37,301 nt of DNA from the NCBI GenBank assembly GCA_947629205.1, contig CANRCV010000009.1, forward strand, positions 1 through 37,301. The letters run 5' to 3'. Shown piece by piece: positions 1-7,254 of this stretch (position 1 is its first letter; every line of letters begins with the position of its first letter). The notes beneath the pieces were generated by a model, which was given only the letters and a program-made list of their open reading frames with translations, searched no databases and had not been told where the DNA came from. This stretch comes from an uncultured Bacilli bacterium. Its GTDB lineage: Bacteria; Bacillota_I; Bacilli_A; RF39; UBA660. A program made the translations under genes and the position numbers.

Positions 1-3
1 CGT

Positions 4-73
4 GATTATTTTAACAAATTAAAATAATCTATCGTTGGTTTGTCGTGACTCTGTCACTTTTGTTTGACAAACC
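4..73. repeat. Two adjacent inverted repeats
   Basis: Positions 4-29 form a perfect 11-bp stem (GATTATTTTAA) with loop CAAA. Positions 37-73 form a nested structure: outer arms GGTTTGTC/GACAAACC and an inner GTGAC-TCT-GTCAC hairpin. Neither is followed by a T-run on either strand, so they do not look like simple terminators. They lie downstream of the surface-protein terminator and may belong to the leader of a gene beyond the window edge. Function unknown. Confidence 0.5.
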
Positions 74-96
74 TACAGAGTATTCTAAAAAAACAG

Positions 97-123
97 AAAA
101 AAAAGAATAGATTGCTCTATTCT
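97..123 (-). terminator. Rho-independent terminator of the SipW-class surface gene
   Basis: Read on the minus strand, an 8-bp stem (AGAATAGA/TCTATTCT) with loop GCAA is followed by a run of eight U. It sits 17 bp past the stop codon of the surface-protein gene. Confidence 0.85.
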
Positions 124-139
124 AATTTCGTTTTTAAAA

Positions 140-964
140 TTAAGCTGCAGGTGTATATAATGTAGATGCAGGTTTACCATCAAGATTTAATGATACTGTA
201 ATTTGGCTTCCAGCATCTGCAGATTGATCACCAGTATTTGGATATTTAACAATTAAATAGTAATATTTAGATTGAAGATCTTTAGTATTAATTGTTCTTT
301 GTGTTAAATCACTTTGATATCCTTCAGTATCTAACTCATCAGTACCACTATTTTTATCAATTGTTTGTTTAGTTGATTGTTCTTTTTTCAACTTACCAGT
401 AGCAATTTTAGTAGCACCTAAGCCACCTTGTTCTGTTCCATTTTGTAATTTAGTAGTAATTGCATTACCAGAACAAGCTGTAGTTTCTACTAGACCATTA
501 TCACTTTGATCAGCATACCAGAACATAGTTTTACCAGTTGCATCAGTTTTTTGTTGTAATTTACAAATTGTTGTTTTTTCTGCTTCTAATCCATCATATT
601 CTTTTGGTACCATCCAAAGTTCCCATTCCAAATCAGTTTGAGTATTATTAGTATATTCGATTTTTAAATTATAAGTTGCTTGATATTCATGTTCTGCATC
701 TTCTTGTCCTTCTTCTTTACTAATGGTTACTTTAGAACCAAATACTGCAAGTCCTCCAGGGTAATTTAATAAATCAAATTTACTATCAGCACTTGCAAAT
801 GTAATTGTAGCACCTTTTAAGTTTGTTGTATTAGTTTCTACACTATCACCAGAACCTTGTGCAGTTGTTTGTGCGGTAAAGTATGCAAATGTTGCTCCTA
901 CAACAGCTACTAATAATGTTGCGATAGCAATTACTGTTAATAAAATAGTATTTCTTTTTTCCAT
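140..964 (-). CDS. SipW-class signal-peptide surface protein
   Basis: Predicted exported protein of 274 aa. The N-terminus (short basic start, hydrophobic stretch of about 20 residues, then GATFAYFTA) is the hallmark of the SipW-cognate signal class seen in TasA/camelysin-type proteins of Bacillota. The remainder is soluble, beta-rich in appearance, rich in Thr/Gln/Asn, and contains two Cys (in TTICKLQ and TTACSGN). It has no C-terminal anchor or LPXTG motif. The start is fixed by AAGGAGG ten bases upstream of the ATG. It has its own promoter (TTGCAA-N17-TAACAT) and terminator, so it is monocistronic. From the family I infer an extracellular or fibre-forming role, but the mature part is not a TasA I can recognise. 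No SipW-type peptidase is encoded in the window. Confidence 0.7.
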   Translation of the reverse strand: MEKRNTILLTVIAIATLLVAVVGATFAYFTAQTTAQGSGDSVETNTTNLKGATITFASADSKFDLLNYPGGLAVFGSKVTISKEEGQEDAEHEYQATYNLKIEYTNNTQTDLEWELWMVPKEYDGLEAEKTTICKLQQKTDATGKTMFWYADQSDNGLVETTACSGNAITTKLQNGTEQGGLGATKIATGKLKKEQSTKQTIDKNSGTDELDTEGYQSDLTQRTINTKDLQSKYYYLIVKYPNTGDQSADAGSQITVSLNLDGKPASTLYTPAA

Positions 965-990
965 TTTTTCTTATCCTCCTTACAATAAAA

Positions 991-1019
991 ATGTTATCAA
1001 AAATATGAGACGATTGCAA
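991..1019 (-). promoter_or_regulatory. Sigma-A-type promoter of the SipW-class surface gene
   Basis: Minus-strand TTGCAA (1014-1019) and TAACAT (991-996) separated by exactly 17 bp, about 27 bp upstream of the start codon. Confidence 0.75.
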
Positions 1020-1072
1020 TACCTTTTTAAAGAATTTTACAAAAAAAATGAAAAAAAGATAAAAAAATAGTT

Positions 1073-1747
1073 TTATCTTCGATTTTGATTCCTTCCAAAA
1101 AGTAAAATTAAACGTAGTATTTCAAGAGCACTCGTTAAAACTCCTGCTACATAAGTTGTTGCTGCCGCAGTTAACATTTCTCTTACGTTTTCTTGTTCTT
1201 CTTCGTTTGCTAATTCTAATTTTTTAATTTCTTGTTTGGCACGATTACTAGCATCAAATTCAACAGGAAGCGTAATTAGTTGAAAAAGTAATCCCATTCC
1301 TACTAAACAAATACCTAACCAAATCATTTCCATAGCTTCCATTAAAAGGCCTAAAAATAAGACAATATAGGAAAACATGGTTGCAAAGTGAACAATGGGA
1401 AAAATAAGGCTTCGTATACGTAAAGGCGTATAATTTTCTTTATCTTGAATAGCATGCCCACATTCATGTGCTGCAACTGCTAAAGATGCAATACTATCTC
1501 CATGAAAAATTTCACTTGAAAGTCTTATTACTTTTCTTTTAGGATCATAATGATCCGTTAGTACTCCTTTTGTTTCTACAACATAAATATCTTTTAAATT
1601 ATTTTCATCTAATAGTTTTCTTGCTACTTCAAATCCAGCCATTTTTTTACTATTTGGAATACTTTTATTTTTTCCATAACTACTATTCACATAAAAACTA
1701 GCAAGAGCTGGCAAAAGAAGCATACAAAGATAAAGTATAAAATCCAT
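1073..1747 (-). CDS. Membrane zinc metallopeptidase (YugP-like)
   Basis: Integral membrane neutral zinc metallopeptidase of 224 aa. The zinc motif HECGH (H94, E95, H98) sits in the context VAAHECGHAIQ, which matches the zinc-dependent peptidase family of B. subtilis YugP. Hydrophobic segments are visible at about residues 1-20, 110-135, 138-160 and near 200-215, giving a membrane protein with a cytosolic or interfacial catalytic region. It starts 3 bp after the cysS stop, so it is the third gene of the gltX-like/cysS operon. Substrate unknown. Family assignment is confident; the biological role is not. Confidence 0.85.
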   Translation of the reverse strand: MDFILYLCMLLLPALASFYVNSSYGKNKSIPNSKKMAGFEVARKLLDENNLKDIYVVETKGVLTDHYDPKRKVIRLSSEIFHGDSIASLAVAAHECGHAIQDKENYTPLRIRSLIFPIVHFATMFSYIVLFLGLLMEAMEMIWLGICLVGMGLLFQLITLPVEFDASNRAKQEIKKLELANEEEQENVREMLTAAATTYVAGVLTSALEILRLILLFGRNQNRR

Positions 1748-1750
1748 ATT

Positions 1751-3133
1751 CTACCTCAATTCATAAAGGGTTCCATCTTTTGTATCTTTTAAAAGAATCC
1801 CTTGACTTTCTAATTCATTACGAATAGCATCTGCAAGTTGATAATCTTTATTTTCTTTTGCTTTTCTTCTTTCTTCTATTTTTTCTTCAATATAATGAAT
1901 ATCTGTTATGGTATCTTCTTTTATTAAATTTAAAGATAAAACTTGATCCCAAGAAGAAATTAAAGCTCTTTTTGTTCCATCACTACAATTACTCTTTAAT
2001 AAATCATATAAAAGAGTAATCGCATTTGATGTATTTAAATCTTCTCCAATAAACGTTTTAAATTTTTGATCATATTCTTGATATTCTTCTTCTATTTTTT
2101 CTTCATCTTTTTTTAAAGATTTGATTTTATTTTTTAATTTTTGATAAGCAATTGTAGCATTTTTAAGAGATTCATAAGAGAAAACTAAAACTTTACGATA
2201 AGAGGTATTTAAACACATAAAACGATAAGCAAGTGGATCATACCCTTTTTCTTTTAAAACAGATAAAGTTAAAAATTCTCCTTTGGATTTACTCATCTTT
2301 CCTGTTGCATCATTTAAATGTTCTCCATGTATCCAATATTTACACCATGAGTGATGCAAGTAGGATTCACTTTGAGCAATTTCATTCGTATGATGAGGAA
2401 ATATATTATCAACTCCACCACAATGGATATCTAAATATTCTCCTAAAAATTTAAGACTGATACCAGAACATTCAATATGCCATCCTGGATACCCAACTCC
2501 AAAAGGAGAGTCCCATTTTAATTCTTGACTATCAAATTTGGATTTCGTAAACCAAAGAGCAAAATCCGTTTGATTCTTTTTAGAGGCATCCATTTCAACT
2601 CCATCACGTACTCCAATTTCTAACTCTTCTTTTTTATGATTCGTTAATTTATAATAATCATCTAATTTTGATGTATCAAAATAAACATTTCCTCCACTTT
2701 GATAAGCATAACCATCTTCTAAAAGTTTTTCAATCATTTGAATATAAAAATCAATATTATCCGTGGCTTTTGATACAATTTCTGGCCACTTAATATTTAA
2801 ATCTTCTAAATCTTTTTTAAATGCTTCTGTATAAAATTTAGCAATTTCTAATACGGTTTTATGTTCTCTTTTTGCCCCACTGACCATCTTATCTTCTCCC
2901 GTATCCGCATCACTTGCTAAATGGCCAACATCCGTAATATTCATAACCCTTTTGACTGGATATCCTAAATAGTTTAATGTTTTTTCTAAAATATCTTCAA
3001 AAATATAGGTTCTTAAATTACCAATATGGGCATAATGATAAACAGTTGGTCCACAAGTATACATTTTTACACAATCTTTATCATATGGAATAAATTCTTC
3101 AATTGTTTTGGTTAAAGTATTATATAGTTTCAT
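1751..3133 (-). CDS. cysS: Cysteinyl-tRNA synthetase
   Basis: Class I aminoacyl-tRNA synthetase that charges tRNA-Cys (460 aa, normal length). Both nucleotide-binding signatures are intact: HIGN at residues 36-39 (after TCGPTVYHYA) and KMSKSK at about residue 270. Zinc/cysteine-recognition residues are visible as C27 in TCGPT, the Cys of HIECSG and the HHTNE segment. The C-terminal helical anticodon-recognition region ends in a typical ADAIRNELESQGI stretch. It overlaps the upstream gltX-like gene by 14 bp, implying translational coupling. gltX upstream of cysS is a common Bacillota arrangement, here without the intervening cysE. Confidence 0.97.
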   Translation of the reverse strand: MKLYNTLTKTIEEFIPYDKDCVKMYTCGPTVYHYAHIGNLRTYIFEDILEKTLNYLGYPVKRVMNITDVGHLASDADTGEDKMVSGAKREHKTVLEIAKFYTEAFKKDLEDLNIKWPEIVSKATDNIDFYIQMIEKLLEDGYAYQSGGNVYFDTSKLDDYYKLTNHKKEELEIGVRDGVEMDASKKNQTDFALWFTKSKFDSQELKWDSPFGVGYPGWHIECSGISLKFLGEYLDIHCGGVDNIFPHHTNEIAQSESYLHHSWCKYWIHGEHLNDATGKMSKSKGEFLTLSVLKEKGYDPLAYRFMCLNTSYRKVLVFSYESLKNATIAYQKLKNKIKSLKKDEEKIEEEYQEYDQKFKTFIGEDLNTSNAITLLYDLLKSNCSDGTKRALISSWDQVLSLNLIKEDTITDIHYIEEKIEERRKAKENKDYQLADAIRNELESQGILLKDTKDGTLYELR

Positions 3134-4439
3134 TTTGATCCTCCTCTAATCGTTTTAAAACCTCTTCTTTTCCTAAATAATAGAAAAGAAGACTTAAATT
3201 CAAACCTTTTGTTCTTCCCGTAATACATAAGCGAAGAGCAAAAAGCATTTTACGATCCATTTCTTTTAAACAAGATAGAATATTTTCTCTAGTCCAATTT
3301 TCTATTTGTTCTAAGTTTTTCTTTATTACCTTTCTTTCTTCTTTTGTTAATAAAGAATCAACTTCTTCATTTTTTAATAAAGTATTGACTAGAAAGAAAG
3401 GGATTTCTTCTAAAAAAGAAATTCTTGGCTTTAAAGAAAGTAATAATTCTTCTTTATGTAGGATATTATAATCTTCTATATAAGGATATGCAAGAGTAAG
3501 ATAGAGTTGATTATCCATTTTTTTAATATATTGTTTATTAAACCAAATTAATTTTTTTAAAGAAAATATACTATTCTTTTTTCTTATTTGTTCTATTTCA
3601 AACTCTTCTTCCATTTCTTCTAAAGTAAATAGTTCTTGATTCTTTTTTGCTTGATATCCAACACTATATAAATAATTTAAAATTGCTTCTGGTAAAAAAC
3701 CTTGTTTTAATAAATCTTCAACAGAAATACTTTCTTTTTGGATTAAAGAAGGTAAATGAAGAAAACTAGGTATAAAAGCATTTAAATGATTAAGTAGTGC
3801 TATGTCTTTTGGAGTACTGGTTAAAAAGGTATTTTTACGAATAATAGTTGTACTATTTAATTCGATTGCATCAATAAGACTTGCAAAGAAAAAAGTAGGA
3901 ATATGATTACTTTTTATTAAAATAGAATTATCCATACTATGATTTGGAATAGTAACATCTTTATAAACCTCATCATAAAAACTCGTTTGTCCTTCATGAT
4001 CAAAATTTGCTCGTATCGTATATTTTTCCTTTAAAGAAACTTTTCTTAAAGCTTCATCTTTAGGAAAAGAAACACATTCTTCCTCTAGAACAGATACTTT
4101 TTTTTCTCTTGCTTCCATTCTTTGATGATTTAAACTTTCTTTACTACAAAAACAGTAGTACGCTTTTTGTTTTTTTAGTAACTTTTCAGCATAATCCAGA
4201 TACGTTTGTAAGTGTTCACTTTCGATATAACAAGATTCATAAGAAAGTTTAAATTGTTTTAATAGATCATAAATCTTTTGTTCATTTTCTAAACTATAAT
4301 TTTCTTGATTGGCATCTTCTATAACTAAAATCAAACTTGCTTTTTTCTTTTTAGCAATTAAATAAGAAAATAAAGTAGTATGTAAATCATTTAAGGTTAA
4401 TACTCGATTGGGAGATAAGTGAACCATTACTTTTTCCAT
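3120..4439 (-). CDS. Degenerate glutamyl-tRNA synthetase paralogue, probable pseudoenzyme
   Basis: A 439-aa protein with GluRS architecture. The N-terminal Rossmann region aligns by eye (LHTTLFSYLIA versus RTALFNYLFA; IEDANQEN versus IEDTDRER; AYYCFCSKESL), as do the middle (TSTPKDIALLNHL versus SNTPKQILLYEAL; GFLPEAILNYL) and the C-terminal anticodon-binding end (ITGRTKGLNLSLLFYYLGKE). The catalytic signatures are gone: the HIGG position reads TLND (residues 15-18), the GED of the RGEDHL segment is absent, and the KLSKR loop expected near residues 235-240 is deleted (LIQKESISVEDLL). The frame is open over the full length, so it is not an obvious pseudogene. I infer a GluRS-derived protein unable to form glutamyl-adenylate. 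A normal GltX would have to be elsewhere. Non-catalytic tRNA binding or regulation is possible but unproven. Confidence 0.8.
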   Translation of the reverse strand: MEKVMVHLSPNRVLTLNDLHTTLFSYLIAKKKKASLILVIEDANQENYSLENEQKIYDLLKQFKLSYESCYIESEHLQTYLDYAEKLLKKQKAYYCFCSKESLNHQRMEAREKKVSVLEEECVSFPKDEALRKVSLKEKYTIRANFDHEGQTSFYDEVYKDVTIPNHSMDNSILIKSNHIPTFFFASLIDAIELNSTTIIRKNTFLTSTPKDIALLNHLNAFIPSFLHLPSLIQKESISVEDLLKQGFLPEAILNYLYSVGYQAKKNQELFTLEEMEEEFEIEQIRKKNSIFSLKKLIWFNKQYIKKMDNQLYLTLAYPYIEDYNILHKEELLLSLKPRISFLEEIPFFLVNTLLKNEEVDSLLTKEERKVIKKNLEQIENWTRENILSCLKEMDRKMLFALRLCITGRTKGLNLSLLFYYLGKEEVLKRLEEDQNETI

Positions 4440-4468
4440 AAGACCTTATTCCTTTCTTTTCTTTTATA

Positions 4469-4477
4469 AGTATACCA
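4469..4477 (-). promoter_or_regulatory. Extended -10 promoter element of the gltX-like/cysS operon
   Basis: Minus strand reads TGGTATACT, an extended -10 (TGnTATACT), about 30 bp upstream of the gltX-like start codon. No clear -35 is seen. The terminator for the upstream gene ends just before it. Confidence 0.55.
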
Positions 4478-4490
4478 TTTTTCCCAAAAG

Positions 4491-4525
4491 AAAAATAGTA
4501 TAGAAAGCGTTCTATCCTATTTTTT
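4491..4525 (-). terminator. Terminator after clpC (near-symmetric)
   Basis: Interrupted stem AAAAATAG-G-ATAGAA / TTCTAT-A-CTATTTTT with loop CGCT on the minus strand, ending in a short U-run. It lies between the clpC stop and the gltX-like gene. Because of its symmetry it could also stop plus-strand transcripts. A second 10-bp inverted repeat (TTGTAATAAA/TTTATTACAA, 4564-4598) lies between it and clpC but lacks a following U-run on the minus strand. Confidence 0.6.
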
Positions 4526-4614
4526 CTTAACAAAAATATTTATGCTTTGACCATAAATAAAGATTGTAATAAATTGAATTGCAATTTTTTTATTACAAAT
4601 TTACTATAACAAAG

Positions 4615-6771
4615 TTATAAAGGAATTTCAAGTTCAATTTCATTATTATATTTTAAAATTAAATGATTCATATTTCTTAAACCATATTTTTCCCACTGGG
4701 CTTCTTGTAAAATCTTTTCTATATCAACATTTTTATTAGTTAAATGTTTATTTAAATATGTTATGATTATTTCTTTTGTAAAAGCATCAAAAGTAATTTG
4801 ATCTTGAAAACGACCTAAGAATTCTTTGGAAAATGTATCATGGATGGTATGATTTTCTTTATGAATAAAACCAACACTTTTTCCTTCTACTACATTACTG
4901 GTCATAAAAATCATGGTATTTGAAAAATCAATTTTTTCTCCTTTTGCACTTGTAATAAAACCTTCATCTAAGATTTGTAAAAATAAATTTAAGACTCTTG
5001 GATGGGCTTTTTCTATTTCATCTACTAATAAAATAGAATAAGGATTTTCTAATATACTACGAAATAAATAAGCATCCTCATACCCGACATACCCTTGTGA
5101 GACTCCAATTAATTTATTAACGGAGGTTTCTAAATTGTATTCACTCATATCTAGTCTTAAAAAATTACTTTTTTTGATACTTTCTGCTATTGTTTTCACT
5201 GTTTTGGTTTTTCCAACACCACTAGGTCCATTTAATAAAAGAGCAAGAGGACGACTACTTCCTTGTAATTTAATCCATATATTTTTTAAAATTTGTTTAA
5301 TGGCTTTATTCTGTCCAATAATTTGTTCTTGTAAGTTTTTTTGAATCGTTTTAAATAAAGCTTCTTTATTTTCCAGTAATGGAATATTTGCTTTCTGTTC
5401 TAAAGTGAATAAAATATCTTCTTTCGTCATACAATCTTTTTGCTTTTTCATTAAATCTTCTTTTTTTAAACAAAGCAAATTTTCTTGTTCTTTTAGTCGT
5501 ACTGCACTTTCATAGTCATTATTACAAATAGCTTTTTGTTTTTCTTTTTGAAAATAACGAATTTCTTGATTCATCTTATCTAATTTCATAAACGGAATAT
5601 CTTTTACTTTCATACTTGCACACACCATATCTAAAAGATCAATAGATTTATCTGGATTACATTTATTTTTAATATACTTATCGGCATAATAAACTATATC
5701 CACGATATTTTGATCACTTATTTTAATATGATGATGCAATTCATATTCTTTTTTAATTCCTTTTAAAATTTCTTCTGTTTTTTTTATATCTGGTTCTTCT
5801 ACTTGAATTTTATAAAACCTTCTTTCTAAAGCTTTATCTTTATAAATCGAATTATAATATTCATCCATCGTTGTAGCACCAATACAACGAAGTTCTCCTC
5901 TGGCTAAGTATGGTTTTAATATATCAGCAGCGTTAATTGCTCCTTCAGCCCCTCCCGCATTAATCATGGTATGTATTTCATCAATAAATAAAATAATCTC
6001 TTTATTTTCTAAAACCTCTTTAATAATTTTAGTAAGACGTTCTTCAAATTCTCCACGGTACTTTGTTCCAGAAACTAAAGAACCCATTTCTAGCATGACA
6101 ATCGTTTTATTTAATAACTCTTTAGGAACTAAACCTTGATTTATTCTTCTAGCTAGTTCTTCTACAATAGCTGTTTTTCCAACACCTGCTTTACCTATTA
6201 ATAAAGGATTACTTTTTTTCTTACGAAGTAAGGATTCAATAACCAAAGAAAGTTCTTCCTCGCGATTTAATACTTTTTCTTTACTATCCACACTCGTATT
6301 TAAATTGGTTCCAATTTCAAATAAAGTTAGTTTTCCTTTCTTTTCTTTAGAAAAACTATATTTAAACTCATCATAAATTTCTTCTAAATCAATATCCATA
6401 CCAACTAAAATACGTATAGCTACCCCTTCTCCTTCATCAAGTAAACTTAAAAATAAATGTCTTTCTGTTACTTTTCCTTTATTGTTTTCAATAGCATCAT
6501 TCGTAGCGGATTCAATAATTCTTTTCAAAAGAGGAGTATATAAAACAAAGTTCGTCTCTTTCGTTGCGGTTCCCACAATATGAATTAATTCTTCTTTAAA
6601 ACGTTCAAAAGTAAGACCATAAAGTTTTAATTTACGACTGACATCATTGTCACTTTCTAAAATCGCCAGTAATAAATGCTCACTTCCTACATAAGGATGT
6701 TTTAAACTTTTACGAAACTGTTCTGCTTTTTTAAATAATTGGGCTATTTCTATTCCATAATTTTCAAACAT
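4615..6771 (-). CDS. clpC: ClpC-type AAA+ protein unfoldase
   Basis: Two-ring-domain HSP100 ATPase (718 aa) that feeds substrates to ClpP. Clp_N repeats occupy about residues 1-130 (GSEHLLLAILE and RHLFLSLLDE). D1 has Walker A GKAGVGKT (~195) and Walker B LFIDEIH. A coiled UVR-type middle region (DYESAVRLKEQE, ~430) is typical of ClpC. D2 has Walker A GPSGVGKT (~510) and Walker B LLVDEIEKAHP. The VGF tripeptide in KSVGF matches the ClpP-docking loop. It is about 90 residues shorter than a typical ClpC (~810 aa), mainly in the D2 C-terminal small domain, where the sensor-2 GARPLRR-like segment reads YGLRNMNHL. AGGAGG precedes the start. A clpP lies in the same window. No CtsR operator or CIRCE element was found upstream. 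Confidence 0.9.
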   Translation of the reverse strand: MFENYGIEIAQLFKKAEQFRKSLKHPYVGSEHLLLAILESDNDVSRKLKLYGLTFERFKEELIHIVGTATKETNFVLYTPLLKRIIESATNDAIENNKGKVTERHLFLSLLDEGEGVAIRILVGMDIDLEEIYDEFKYSFSKEKKGKLTLFEIGTNLNTSVDSKEKVLNREEELSLVIESLLRKKKSNPLLIGKAGVGKTAIVEELARRINQGLVPKELLNKTIVMLEMGSLVSGTKYRGEFEERLTKIIKEVLENKEIILFIDEIHTMINAGGAEGAINAADILKPYLARGELRCIGATTMDEYYNSIYKDKALERRFYKIQVEEPDIKKTEEILKGIKKEYELHHHIKISDQNIVDIVYYADKYIKNKCNPDKSIDLLDMVCASMKVKDIPFMKLDKMNQEIRYFQKEKQKAICNNDYESAVRLKEQENLLCLKKEDLMKKQKDCMTKEDILFTLEQKANIPLLENKEALFKTIQKNLQEQIIGQNKAIKQILKNIWIKLQGSSRPLALLLNGPSGVGKTKTVKTIAESIKKSNFLRLDMSEYNLETSVNKLIGVSQGYVGYEDAYLFRSILENPYSILLVDEIEKAHPRVLNLFLQILDEGFITSAKGEKIDFSNTMIFMTSNVVEGKSVGFIHKENHTIHDTFSKEFLGRFQDQITFDAFTKEIIITYLNKHLTNKNVDIEKILQEAQWEKYGLRNMNHLILKYNNEIELEIPL

Positions 6772-6803
6772 ACTTGTCCTCCTACTTTTATTCTATGTTT
6801 ATA

Positions 6804-6831
6804 ATGATAAAATTAGTTGATTTTTATACAA
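6804..6831 (-). promoter_or_regulatory. Putative clpC promoter
   Basis: Minus-strand TTGTAT (6826-6831), 16-bp spacer, TATCAT (6804-6809), about 30 bp upstream of the clpC start. It lies back to back with the plus-strand toxin promoter. A palindromic TTTGTC/GACAAg pair lies just upstream at about 6848-6865. Confidence 0.5.
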
Positions 6832-6878
6832 TCTTTTATATCTTTATTTGTCGTGGAATGACAAGTTTTTCCTACTTT

Positions 6879-6885
6879 TGTCGAA
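6879..6885 (+). promoter_or_regulatory. Spo0A box-like heptamer
   Basis: TGTCGAA, an exact match to the classical 0A box core, ends 4 bp before the -35 element of the small-peptide promoter. A spo0A gene is present in this window. A 7-mer can occur by chance, so this is only suggestive. Confidence 0.3.
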
Positions 6886-6889
6886 ACGC

Positions 6890-6917
6890 TTGAAAATGAA
6901 AAAAAATGATTTATAAT
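6890..6917 (+). promoter_or_regulatory. Promoter of the small hydrophobic peptide mRNA
   Basis: TTGAAA (6890-6895), 16-bp spacer, consensus TATAAT (6912-6917). Predicted start of transcription is near 6923, which places ACCGTTACCGAG at the extreme 5' end of the mRNA. Confidence 0.75.
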
Positions 6918-6925
6918 AACTCACC

Positions 6926-7193
6926 GTTACCGAGAAAAGGTGGCGTTTACTAACAATTTTTATCTTTTTATGTTTTTTGGGGGGGTTTTGGTTGTATACA
7001 TTTCTCAAAAATCTATAAATGGAAAGGGTTGGTAGTTATGAAAAAAGAAGAGTTACATTTTTGTATACTAGTTCTTCTAGTAATTATCGTTATGTTATTC
7101 GTAATAATACTACGTTTAATATAACCAAAAAACGCTATATTACGAAAGTAATATAACGTCTACTCAAAAAGTAGGCGTTACCAATTCGGTAAC
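6926..7193. repeat. Imperfect inverted repeat flanking the small-peptide gene
   Basis: Arm 1 at 6926-6951 begins GTTACCGA; arm 2 at 7170-7193 ends TCGGTAAC. The reverse complement of arm 2 matches arm 1 in the ordered blocks GTTACCGA, GGT, CG and TACT. The 5' end of the sense mRNA can therefore pair with its own 3' region, and the sense and antisense RNAs begin with nearly the same sequence. Confidence 0.7.
7038..7124 (+). CDS. 28-aa hydrophobic peptide, candidate type I toxin
   Basis: Not in the ORF track because of its size. It encodes a peptide starting MKKEELHFC followed by an uninterrupted hydrophobic helix of about 18 residues ending LRLI. GGAAAGGG lies 9 bases upstream of the ATG and a strong promoter lies 115 bp upstream, so it looks expressed. 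A charged start plus one transmembrane helix in under 30 residues is typical of type I toxins (Ibs, Fst, TisB classes), but I do not recognise a specific family. It sits in a 620-bp gap between rplQ and clpC, both on the opposite strand. A short antisense RNA is predicted to begin beyond its 3' end and stop just after its stop codon. A leader ORF (6970-7035, 21 codons plus stop, containing a G7 run) ends 2 bp before the ATG. Toxicity is inference. Confidence 0.7.
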   Translation: MKKEELHFCILVLLVIIVMLFVIILRLI

Positions 7194-7199
7194 ACTTAC
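7126..7199 (-). ncRNA. Candidate antisense RNA antitoxin
   Basis: Predicted ~70-75-nt minus-strand RNA, convergent with the small-peptide mRNA and fully complementary to its 3' untranslated region. Structure from 5' to 3': hairpin GTTACC-GAATT-GGTAAC (7177-7193), a 10-bp hairpin with one G-U wobble (7155-7179, sharing bases with its neighbours), then a 12-bp terminator stem (7132-7159, loop TTTC) followed by six U. Its 5' segment GTTACCGA repeats the 5' segment of the peptide mRNA. This resembles RNA I/RNA II pairs of Gram-positive type I systems such as par/Fst. No expression data. Confidence 0.65.
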
Positions 7200-7205
7200 A
7201 TTTTG

Positions 7206-7234
7206 ATTATATTATAGTTTATATATTTTTTCAA
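7206..7234 (-). promoter_or_regulatory. Promoter of the candidate antisense RNA
   Basis: Minus-strand TTGAAA (7229-7234), 17-bp spacer, consensus TATAAT (7206-7211). Predicted start near 7197-7199. There is no minus-strand ORF immediately downstream, and a terminator follows about 70 nt later, so this promoter makes sense only for a small RNA. Confidence 0.7.
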
Positions 7235-7254
7235 GAAAAAATCTTGTTTGATAT

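Noticed and set aside
4440-4614. T-box riboswitch upstream of the gltX-like/cysS operon
   Set aside because: The gap is under 180 bp, has no TGGNACCGCG-like box, and is explained by a terminator and an extended -10 promoter.
6772-6900. CtsR or CIRCE operator upstream of clpC
   Set aside because: No GGTCAAA direct repeat and no TTAGCACTC/GAGTGCTAA pair; the TTTGTC/GACAAg palindrome does not match either.
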